The position numbers and the translations under genes are program-made. This document shows, in pieces, positions 19,580 through 30,159 of a DNA stretch of 64,000 nt. The DNA lies in contig JACONQ010000001.1 in NCBI GenBank assembly GCA_014281115.1, positions 1,178,001 to 1,242,000 of the forward strand, given 5' to 3'. The DNA comes from Laburnicola sp. R22_1 (taxonomy: Eukaryota; Ascomycota; Dothideomycetes; Pleosporales; Didymosphaeriaceae). How positions within the stretch are numbered: the stretch's first letter is position 1; each line of letters starts with the position of its first letter. The notes under the pieces were generated by a model, which saw nothing but the letters and a program-made list of their open reading frames with translations, was not told the DNA's origin and ran no database searches.

Positions 19580-22500
19580 GGAGCGTAGCAGTGCAGCGGC
19601 GAAGGATGGATCAGAAGGGGTTCGACATTGGATGGACAGGTTGGGACACTTCACATTTCAGAGTTCCTGAAACGGATGGAGGAGTATACGTACTTTATTT
19701 GAACGAGATGCTCCAGATGCAAAAGCAACGTCCAAGTAATGCCCAAAGCACACTACCCGTTGCCTTATGGGCTAGGGATAATGCTTGCTGGCACAAACGA
19801 ACCTTCTGATTCGCTGGTGAAGGTCAAGCTAAAGGAAGCAAAGGGACAGACTAGAGACAAAGCTTACTGGGCCAGAGATCTCGATCAGTAGTCGGGTGGA
19901 TCGCGACCACGCGGACAGGTTGGAACGACGAGGCCCAGGATAGAGACACTCTCAAGAAGGCAGGAGGCAGTACGGCGGAAAAGATTGCAACGAGTGTACA
20001 AGAAGGGAAGAATGGCCGGTAAGAGTTGACCAACCGGCGTAGTTGACTTGGTAGAGCCAACGATTTCCCGGTACGAGGGAGCGGCCGACGGCGCGACCAG
20101 GACAAGCCGGTGCGTGGCGGTGTTGAGCGGGCGGCAAGTGGAAAGGAGCAAGGATATGCATGAGCAACTGAGGAAAGGAAAGGCCCGCGGTGGGCAAGCG
20201 TAGTCTGCAGTCTGACGTGCCGAAGAAGGCTCCCGCTACTGCATGTTCTGGCAATGTATGCCAGCTCGGGCCTGTGGCGCTAGCATCGGCCACACGACTA
20301 CTTTTTGACATGCGTCTAGCCAAGCGGAGATGGCCTTCACAAGATGCGGTTTGAGGATGGTGGAAGGCTGGTGCTAAACTGGCGTGAACATGGTCATTCC
20401 CACTGGAATCTGCGCGCCGCAGCATGTCTCCGAGAGACTGCTGGGCCGAGTAACGCATGCGGACGGACTGCTGAGGAGCTGATGCTGCCCATCGTTACTC
20501 GTAACGCGTCGCCTATCATGTATGCAGAAGAGCAACGGCCACACGTATATTCGGCAAGTTAAGACGAGGAGTTCCCTCTGGACTTGCCGGTATGGCAGAG
20601 GCAGCATGCACAATCCGCTCCGTCTCCCTAGACCTTGTCGTCTGCGGTGCATGTGGGGTACGGAGTCATCAAAGCTGCTGAAGATGGGGTGAACTGGGCT
20701 GTCTGCCATGTGCTGTGGTTGTCGTCTCTGCTTTTGGACTCGGCATGCCGCTGCCGACCAACCCACTTTGGGCATCGCGGCTGGTGGAGGCACCGTGGAC
20801 GAGGCTTGTGCAGTGTGGAGTGTGTGGAATTCAAGGCGGGCGGTGGCCATGGCTGGATGCGCGAGGAGTGCAGGACCGCCAGGGTCGAAGCGTGAACGTT
20901 CGGCAGCAAGCGAATTTCTCTCCAAGATTACGGCCCCGCTGCACGGGCGCTGGCTGCGCTCTTTCGAGCCCATGGACGTTGCGCGAGGAGTCGAGGCTGG
21001 GTGCAAGGAAATGAAGGGTCATGCTCTTGTCAGACGTTGAATGTGCAATGTCCCAAAGCAGGCGCGCGAAATGAAGCTTGCATCTCGGTGGAGCTGCCGT
21101 GTATCAAACCGAAACTGTCGACAAAGGACACGCTGTGCGTAGTGTGTCTCCGTAGACGCGCTGCTGCAGATGGTGCGCCACCAGGTGCACCACCCGAACA
21201 GGCAAAGCACACGCCGTCACTTCACCCATCATGAACCGCTACACGCCGACCAACAGGTCCAGGTGGAATCTCTGCGCCCAAGGCCAAGCACCACCGTGCC
21301 ACACAAACACCTTGTCAATGTGTCAGCCTTGGGCATGCCCTTCCTTCCGGTGCATCGCTGCACCGCCGGCGGCGCCAGCGAATCGACACGGCGCAGGCGT
21401 CGACGGCCCGTTGCACATGCTGCTTTCCTCCTCGTGCCAGCATGGCCGCGCGGACGGCATGGTTGCTGTGGCCGAGGTGTGCACTGTGCAGTAACTCCAG
21501 GTGGGACACCGCTCAGACGGCGACGGTGGAGGGTGGATGGTGGATGAGGGGTTTGTGAGAGGTGGGTTGCGCAATCACCGAGCGCCTGGCACCTGTTGAG
21601 CGATCGGCTTAGCGTTAAATTTCCGCCTCCGAGCTGGAGCTTTGCCTGATCCCGCCGCGACGGCCCTCTATCTGAAACGCGTGGCGCCCTCGATCCGTCC
21701 AGAGCCTCTCTGGGCGAGATTTGGGCATCTGCGAGCCTAGACGCCGCCAATCACTGAGGCTACCGGTAGCGTCCGCCCAGCCTGAGCCTCCGTGAAATGC
21801 CTGGTTCGCTAGTCAGTCATGCACTACCAGATTGCCAGAGAGAGGATGCCCCCGCCAAAACACAATCCTGATCGTGGCATGAAACACAGGATATCACTCA
21901 AAAGAGATGACGGCCACGGGCTGGGAGGCCTGTTTCGACGCGGGGCGTCCGCTTCCAGTGGTTGTACTCGAGACCTGATACCCCTTCGGGAAGGAAACTG
22001 GGCGGGGGCGTGCAAGGCGTGCAACAGCTCAAACGTGGCCCATGGCCCGCATCCAGACGGAAATTAATCATTAATTCTCGCAGAGCTGGATAGGAGATCG
22101 CTGCTCTAGCTCTTCCGTCAAGTACCTGTTGTAGTAGTTAGGGAGGATGACGTGGAACAGGCCTTGAGACTCTCCGAGGTTCAGATCACTGCCTGCCGAC
22201 ATGACCACTGGAGCAAAAACAAAGCATACGGCTGCCTTGGAACAGCAGTCGTAGACCTAATACTCGGTGCCGCACGGGCTGTCAAACTTCACCCTAAGCT
22301 TGCTGCAAACTTCAAAGCAAGTGCCAGTGTGGTCGTACTTGAATAGGCCATGTGGATACACGGTGAGTCGGTGATGGCAGACGCCGGGATGTGGTATACA
22401 GTCGTTGCGTACGATACACTACATAGCATCGCGGTGGACAATGAGGCCACAAAGCCTGGTACGTCAACGGGTAGGTAGACAATTCTCACTCCTTTACATA

Positions 22501-23871
22501 CAGTCAGCATCCATCCGGCTCTATCCAACACGGCAAAAGCATCAACACGCCTCGGGACCAAAAGCAGGTAGCTCAGCTCCACCTTCACCATCTCACCAAC
22601 CTCGCAATCGCTCTGTCCAGCGCGGCTTGCCATAGCGCATCCGGCCACGGCAGGGCGTCCGCCGCCGTCCACCATACCGCGCGGTCCGCAATCAGCTCTC
22701 CATGCAGCAAAGGCCTTGCCGATCGCCCTCGCCTCGCCTTGCAACAATCATGCCACTGATCAGCGATACCCGGCTGTTCTACCCGCTGCTAAAATTGTCG
22801 CCGAGAGGGCTACCAGTATCCACGGCGTATGTACTGTAGCAGCCCAAAACCATGTCCGGCCGCCCAAAGCTGAAGGTTTGCTCGTGGTGGAGGCAAAATG
22901 CAGGTGGACGCCCACCCGCGACGCGGAGGGGCACCTGTTGCTCGACACGGCAAGAACAGACGACCTCCCCACTACCACAGCTCGTTGCCTAAGCCGGTAC
23001 ACCACCTGCCTCGTGGTTTTTCGCTTCCGTCAAAACCTTCGACAAAGCCAGTCTCGAGGACTGGCCAATGGCGCACCAATACGGGCCTCGGTCGTTACCT
23101 CCTTCTCGCCGGTCTTGAGACGGACATCTTGGATGTTGCTCAGCAGAACGAGGTGTAGGTTCCGTGCCTTCTCCGCTCGGTTGACAATGGGTGGTCTGGA
23201 CGAGCCTATTGTATCCACGGATTAGGAAGCGGTAAGAAGATCGTGTTACTCCGAGTCCCAGGAGATACCTGCCAGGCTATCTAGACGTGATGCTGACTCG
23301 GCTTGTGCAAAGGCTATTAGAGATTATGAATACAGGCTACTTGCTCCAATATGTGAGGTACTAATACTGTCCAAACGTCATGACCGCATAATCCAGCGTA
23401 AAGAAAAGGTATCTTGGAGAAGACCATGTCCGTAAATTCGCCCAAAGGAAAATCCATATGCCTGAAGGCTTGCGTGATGTAAACAAAACATATCAACTCG
23501 TTTCGACATACACACCCACACCCAAAGGGAAACAGTATGTCACAATGGCCACTCTCCAATCCATGCTGAAAACGTGTTCGGAGAGTTGGCTCATGGTCGC
23601 TTGTAGGTCCGACAAGAAAAGCAAAGTCTTTAATAGGCGCGGTAATAATTGCTGCCCGCGTAAGATCGATAGAGTCCGGATTTGGGAGAACGGGAGAGCC
23701 ACGCGACACCGTCAAGCCACTGATCTCGGCGGTCGACACTCCATTCGGGAATGCTTCTCGAAGCAGTATCGAAACGCGATCGAACGTTGTGACATGCAGA
23801 TTTGCACATGGGACTGGCGGCTAGCAATATTGCCTTCAATCGGATGGTGCAGAAAGCGGCAGGCGGCCATT
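19580..23871. other. 4.3 kb gene-free stretch
   Basis: It lies upstream of the Gln/Pro-rich gene and downstream of the TBC gene. Its GC content is similar to or higher than the flanks, so it is not a RIP island. Many overlapping ORFs occur on both strands (for example 20374-21006 minus, 22289-22747 minus, 22716-23225 plus), but most begin at non-ATG codons and none has a domain, consistent bias or splice partner. It may be a long regulatory region with 5' UTR introns for the 17996 gene, a non-coding transcript locus, or a decayed gene. Confidence 0.5.
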
Positions 23872-26363
23872 TCATCCTGCAATGGCTCGTTTCTTCCGCA
23901 TCTTGTACTCCGCCCTTGCCACCTTCATAAGTAGATCCTCATCCTTGATGGGCACCCAGGACGTCAACACCTTCATGGCGTTCTCGAAATCCGAGTCGAG
24001 TAAGATCTCCCTCGTTGCATCAATCAGCGCAGCTGAGGTTGCATGCAGGACGTCGAGGTCCCCACTGAAGCTCGAAGATGGGTTGTTCGAATAGGAGGCG
24101 TCGCCTAAAAGCATAAACACATCCCATACGCGAAGCTGCGCTTGAAATGGTAGCGAATAATTGAACAGGGTGAGATACCACCGTGTTCCGTAAGCGGTCA
24201 AGGTGATACCCAGCTCTTCCTAAACCAACAGTTAGCGAAGTACTGCATAAGCACGCTTCATTGGCAAAGCTTACCAGTTTCTTTGCAACGTCTCCGCTAC
24301 GCAGCCAATGCTTTTCAAAATCTTCCAAGGCTTCCATCAGACCCGTGAAGCCAGATTCGTAGAGACGCTCCAGGCCCCGAAGCATCCAAAGACGGACCAA
24401 CATGACAAATGCTTTGTCTTCTTCAAAATAGCAAAGGAGCGTCGCTGCAAGGGCAGCCATGCCCTGCACATACCCTGTCTCGGGCAAATATAGAGACATG
24501 GCGTGGAGTACACGGAAGAGGAGTCGTTGCCTAAAGCTTCAATCAGCATCGTCTCTCTAGTCTGCACAAGTCGACTCACCCTCCACGATATCTTCTGCGG
24601 AACATGATGTGTCTGTTTATAGTTCTGGGCACATCGACATCGATTTGCAGGTCGTCTGCTGAGCTCTCGTCTTGTAATTCGTAGAAACTTGCTACCAAAT
24701 TTTCATCGGTCGGGCTGTCCTTGTCGGCCTTTGCACTCGCGGCAAGGAAAGCGTACCATGCCGTGGCCCTCCAGCGATCAGGAATACCTTTCCACGTCCG
24801 GGATATCACTTTGCTGTCCTTGACATCGAATTCGAACATCATGCCGCCACTCTGCGCGCCTGACTGCACGACCTTGGCCATTTTCCGCCATTTTTCTTCT
24901 CGCTCAATCTCCTTGACCTTTCTCCTTTGAGCCGCCCGGTCGCCCTCTTGTTGCTCGGCGACTTCTGCGAGGCCGGGTGGCAACTTGAGCATGTCGCTGG
25001 CCTCGTCTAAAAATCGGCGATCTCTATTGTGTGGCAATCTATTTGCAACCTGTCGCAGCGGCGTTTGGGGTGTACTTCGAGCTGTGTGAGTTGAAGTCAG
25101 AGACGCTGCAGGCTTTGAAGATTTTTGCGAGCGCCGTCTCTTTGGCATGCCCTGTCTCCCGTTGGCGGAGCGGGCCTTGGACACACTACGCCCTAAGCCC
25201 TTCCTTCTGGGTTCCTCGGAGACCAGCTTGAGCGCAGTTGAGACTCGCTGGATTCGAGGCTCATCTGGACCATCTATTCCTTCGCCAGTCGCTGAACTGC
25301 GTGATGTCTTCTTCTGGGGAACGATGAAACCATAGCGGTCCACTTCTCCGCCCTCCAGTTCAGACCAGTCTTCGATTCCTCCTGCAGTCTCATATGGCTC
25401 CTTGGCTATTATCACACTTCCTCTTTTGGAACTCAGTATGGAACTCGACTCTGCCCTGCTCCCTTCGGCCATCAGTGACGAGCTGTTGGCTGGGGTGCCG
25501 GTGGCACTGCTGTTTTCTGCGCCGCTGTTCCGCACACTTTCCACCTCTTCCTCCCCGCATTCCCAATTTGCCGCGCTTTCGTTCCCGTGCTGGTACATGG
25601 CGCGCACTCTCCGGGACAGCATCATCTCGTCCGTAGACAGCACCCGATAATTGCTGGTCACCCTGCCCCTGGGAGTGGCGCGCGACGGCGGGGTAACATG
25701 GGGCGTGGGCGGTCTGGAGAGCTCCTGCTTCTGTTCTTGCGGCTTGTCCTGGCCATCTTGACGCGGCGGAGTCTGCAGGGCGGGGGGCCCTTCGGCGACA
25801 AGCCCGAGTTGCTTGTTGATTCTGGTCGGGCGCCTGCCGCCTAACAGCATGCTGCCTCGCTTCGAGAAGGATATCTGCGTCGGCGAGGTGAGGTCGTCGA
25901 AGCTGCCGGTGGGGATGACGGTGTCTATGCCCTGGAAAGGGCCGGGCTGCTCGTGCGACGCGTCGGCAGGCGGCGATTGCGGCGACGAGGTGCTCGGCGG
26001 GGCCGGGGGCTCATCCTGGACGACGATGGCGGGAAGACTAGGTGTCTTGCGCAGGCTGGTGGGCGTCGAGGGCGCGTTGCTGTCGCCAGGGTTGGTGCTC
26101 GCCGCCGTGGAGCTGGACGACGCTAGGGCCGAGTCGCGTCGAGCATCATCCGTGGAGAGCAGCGACCGTTTGGTTGCCGTTGGGCCTCGCGGGGCGGGCG
26201 ACGTCTTGGGGCGCCGCACGCTGCTGAGCCATCCGCGCGGCGGCGGCGCCTGCGAGGACGCCGAGGAGCGGGTGTCGACGTGGGCGCTGGGGAGCGACAG
26301 CTGGCGGGCGGGGCGCTCGTCGGCAGCGTCACCGTCGGGGGTGCGCGCAGCCTCATGGTTCAT
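23872..26363 (-). CDS. TBC-domain Rab GTPase-activating protein
   Basis: Three exons, 24580-26363, 24275-24530 and 23872-24219. Introns are 49 nt (GTGAGT...TTTAG) and 55 nt (GTAAGC...TTTAG), and the total is 795 residues. The first 500 residues are disordered and Ser/Pro/Arg-rich with several charged stretches. The TBC domain occupies about 515-770. Its start is marked by WKGIPDRWRATAWYAFL. The catalytic arginine finger is in IDVDVPRT (near residue 575) and the glutamine finger in GYVQGMA (Gln617). Such proteins speed GTP hydrolysis by Rab GTPases in membrane traffic; the yeast counterparts are Gyp/Msb3-type proteins. The open frame extends upstream of ATG 26363 but contains no other ATG. Confidence 0.9.
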
Positions 26364-28122
26364 GGCGGAGGGGTCCTGGGTCCTGGAGCTCTCATCAAGG
26401 GCGCACTGCCTGCTTGGAAATGACGCCACGCTCGGATCGAATCGAATCGTGAGGGACTGGCGAAATGAGAACAAGATGCGGGCAGACACCGGGGCCTTCA
26501 GCGTCAACGGGCGTTATCGTACGACGGCTGCAATGGCAGGCAGGCAGGCGCTCGCGACGGACAGGTACAACAACAACAACAACAACGACGACGACGACGA
26601 CGACGACAACAACAACGACAACATGTGCGGCAGCAGCAGCGACAGCGACCGCCGCAAGCAAGCGGGCCTTGATGTTTGAGAAAAGGGGCGCCGTGCAGAT
26701 CGTGGGGCCTGCTTCAAGGTGCCGTTCCCCATGCGAGCATTCACGCCGCGGCCCCATTGGCTCCTGTGCCCATAGACTGATACACCCGCTTCACGAGACA
26801 AGCCTAGCCCCCTGGCAGGGTTGACTGTGAAGCTGTTCGTGCACGTCTTGCTCCTGATTACACCACCATGCTGCTTTGCGACCCTGTCAGAGGCTCCTTG
26901 TTCGCACTTGCATGCGTGTCAATTGTCTGGTTCCCTGTGGGGCGACACGTCTCAACATCGTTTCCCTCTCGTGCGCACCTTACACAGCATGTCGGCAGCC
27001 AACATGCGGAAACCGCGACACAGGAGACATCACCTGGCGTATATGTGTCCCTTGCAGTTGCGTGCCACCTACGACCGACAACCAAGCCATCTCAACTTGG
27101 CAAGCGACACTTGCACCGAAGGACTGCTGCTCAGAATCTACAAGGCAGTTTGCGCACTCAAAGAATACTTCTCCTGCTTCCACCAATCCAGATCCCCTCG
27201 TGCATCAAGTGGACCTGGAAGCTCTCAACATCGGTTGTGAAATGATGCCCATTCAGATATTCGCTTCTGCCCACCCGACCAAGAAATATCATCCGTCAAA
27301 GCTTTGTACGACGACCTATGCTTGGGACACCAATATCAAACTAATTGATATCGGACGTCTACAATTGGCCCTTAAAGGGGACTCGGGAGGTATGAAGCAT
27401 AGTGAGTGCGCGATACTGACAGATTGATAGAACAATGAGTACACCAAGTACGATTTCGCAACTAGACAATGCAATTCTGCAAGCAAGCGCCAAACATCGT
27501 TCTAGCTGATAGTTTCAAGACGGGAAGCAAAAAAGTCCCCGGACAGATGGAGTTAAGGGGCAAGATCGGTTCTCCACATCCATGGATAGAGCCGCTACTA
27601 GTGACACAATAAATTAACGTTAGAGTCAACAATAATAACAACAACAACAACGCCGCAATACACACCGCACGACCCCGTTTGTCCTAGACTAGAGCTATTC
27701 TGTGCTGGTGAATTGGTACTTGACAACTGAATCGGGACTACGTCCAATGTTACCCATCAGAACTGTTTCATCAGCATCAACTGTACAAGGAAGCCTGAAT
27801 GACGTACCTAGGTGCGTATATATATTCCAGACAGAAAATCGACTAAGGGTACTCGAAGCATAGGGGCTCCCCCCGTGCTCGGTAATTCGATCAGTGCTTT
27901 TAACAGAGACAGAGTCGGACAACACCAGCTCACCGGAGAGGCATCGCTCATATGCCGTGACTCGAGCGTGCGCTTGCGCCTCCCGGTTGGTGCAAAGGTG
28001 AATTGAAGTTTTGAAAAGCTCGTATACGAGAACGCAACTGTCCGCCGGAAAAGCCCAACGTCGCAGAGCCGAACCGACGAACATGTCGATGGAACTCAAA
28101 AAGCGCATATGGGAGCTTGAAA
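26364..28122. other. 1.76 kb promoter and intergenic region
   Basis: Contains the TBC gene promoter with a compound microsatellite and the 3' flank of the RING gene. ORFs here are repeat-driven or lack any motif. A short AAC-rich tract lies near 27628-27652. Confidence 0.5.
26567..26622 (+). repeat. compound (CAA)n(CGA)n(CAA)n microsatellite
   Basis: Trinucleotide run of CAA units, then about seven CGA units, then CAA and CGA again, 200 bases upstream of the TBC start codon. CGA units interrupting a CAA run suggest a single substitution that was then amplified. It keeps all three frames open locally, which explains the poly-Thr and poly-Val ORFs there. Confidence 0.85.
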
Positions 28123-28870
28123 TCACCACCAAGGCCGCGGATACCATCGGTTTCTTCTCGCCCTCCTCTCCCTTGCTCTGCGTTCGTTGGCGAATTTGGT
28201 CCTCCGGACTGAGGTGATCTCCGCCCGACACATGGGACAACTCAACTTGTCACACGCAGCCCACGAGACCAAACATCCATTGTGAAACTCATGGCCACAG
28301 GTCTTTAGGCGAACGATGCTTCGGTGTCCAGACGTTGTACTGCCCGCTATCGAGGGTGCCTTTTTGGCCGATGCCGGCGGTGGTCCATGGCCGTGCAGCT
28401 TCACCGGCTCGGGCAGCGAGGGCGCGTATAAATTCGATAGGCATATTGCACTGCGGCTTCGTCAGTTCTCTCAACTCACCATAGCATTGTTACCTATTAG
28501 ACTCACCATTCTCGCGCCAGTATAGACGCCTTGTCCACTCCATCCGGTATCCGCACCGTCGAGCTCTTCAATCTCCACTCCGCCCGCGTTTTGCGTAGTT
28601 TCTCCATCTGTGGACTCCGGGATATAGGCGGGTGCCCATACCGACGGCGATATACGCGAAGGAGACATATGAATATCCTATCAGCAACGTAATTAGCAGG
28701 CACATCTCGATCCTCAGGCGACGCGGTGTAACAAATACGCACATTGGCACAAGGAACAATGCGAGGACAACGGCAACCAAGTACCCAATGTAGCCCTGCT
28801 CTATCTCGTCGCCGGCACCCAAATCGACCACCTCGTCGCGCGCCCCGCTCCAGACCCTTATCGCGGGCAT
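28123..28870 (-). CDS. single-pass membrane RING-H2 ubiquitin ligase
   Basis: Three exons, 28743-28870, 28507-28677 and 28123-28450, with introns of 65 nt (GTGCGT...GATAG) and 56 nt (GTGAGT...CGCAG). All phases close to give 208 residues. Splicing creates an uninterrupted membrane helix (about residues 27-49, YIGYLVAVVLALFLVPMIF onward) followed by a basic stop-transfer RVYRRR. The RING-H2 ligands are C100, C103, C151, H153, H156, C159, C171 and C174. The 47 residues between the second and third ligands form an unusually long Pro/Ser/Gly-rich loop. The C-terminus is Arg-rich. It should recruit an E2 at a membrane, probably ER, vacuole or endosome; substrates are unknown. No single ORF shows the whole gene. 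Confidence 0.88.
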
Positions 28871-30159
28871 CTTGCACTTCTCTTGCTTGCTCGGCCTCGC
28901 CTTCTTCCTCTTCCCCTTCCTCTTCTTGTTCTAGCCAAATCGTCGCTGCTCACGACGTTCTAAAGAATGAGTAACAATGTCGATGGTAAACAAGAGAGCG
29001 ACACGTCATGTAGTTATAATAGCACATGCAACCCGAACTCGGAATATCACTTGCGCGCCCCTAGCACTGGCGCGAGCAAGTATGCAACGGAAAAAACGTT
29101 AACGTATGTACAAAGCATGTGTTGACGCGTCGAACGAACGAACGAACCCCTTTTTGGAAAAAAAAAAAAAGGAGAGCCGATGCAGCGTCCGGTTGAACCC
29201 TTTTAATAAAATGCAATTCCAGGGTCGAGTAGCTTGAGACTATGTAGAAGGAATTGCACACGCAAAATATCTCGCGCAGTAATAACAAGTAGGAAAAATT
29301 CCCGGGATCCGTGCCCAGCTAGATATTATCATCCCATCTACGAAGTACCAACTGCCATTTCCCCGGGGCTTATCCATACCAAGCCTTCCCGGCACCCCAC
29401 TATCCAAGCACGCAAGCCCTCGTCTGCAAAACCGGTCTGCAATCAATAGCGAAGCGCGTCCCAAGGCTTGGCTCAGCCGACGCGTCACTATGATGATGCA
29501 TCGGCCATGAAGCCGGCGGTTGCAAGCGGGCTTTGTGTTTCTTTGTTTTTTAGCACGGGGCGAGTCTAGGCGCTGCGCTGCAGCTATGCAGTCAGTTCGT
29601 TAGCTAGTGTGTGCTGCGTCCAAAGACTGCGAGCGGGGAACATGCGTCTCTGGAAGTCTGGGCTGAGGTAATAGTGGGGTGTAGATAACGTTTTGGTCGG
29701 GCGGGCGGGGGTGGGTGGGTGTCGACGCTGTATTTTGGACGGAGCCTGTGTAGCTTTTTCTACACGTATTGTGTTTTGTATCTTCACATGTGCATGCACA
29801 GCGCGAATCGGTAACAACGCAAAATTAGCGCCAAGCTTAGCGGGCCGGGGTGGGAAAGTCCTCGCCTGAATGCGGACCAGGCAGAAAGAATGCCGAGTTC
29901 CGGGAAAACGGGCTGCAAACGAAAGTACGGCTGACGAGCCCAGGGTTTGGCGCCGATCAAGCTAACGGTGACTGGCGTCAGGCTATGATGTCACCCAAGT
30001 GCTTCATTCAGCCACATGCTTGGAGTGTATTATGTATATGCGATTTTTATTAGGATTAAGGACGCTCCAATATAGATGTCGCGCTCTAAACAAATTACCA
30101 CCGTGCCCAAAGAGGAGTCATGGAGACTCGAAACTCTCAACCAGCTGGATATCCTCCAC
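28871..30159. other. 1.3 kb intergenic region
   Basis: RING gene promoter and 3' flank of the sodium pump gene. It holds a four-unit CGAA run (about 29130-29147) and a 13-base A tract (29158-29170). No gene was recognised. Confidence 0.55.

Noticed and set aside
20374..21006. 210-codon minus-strand ORF in the gene-free region
   Set aside because: No domain, no compositional bias, overlaps equally long ORFs on the other strand, and has no splice partner.
22289..23225. ORFs of 152 (minus) and 169 (plus) codons
   Set aside because: The plus-strand one starts at TTG; neither shows a motif or a signal peptide, and both resemble random GC-rich open stretches.
26395..26824. ORFs with poly-Val, poly-Thr and poly-Asp/Asn runs
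   Set aside because: Produced by the CAA/CGA microsatellite read in different frames upstream of the TBC gene.
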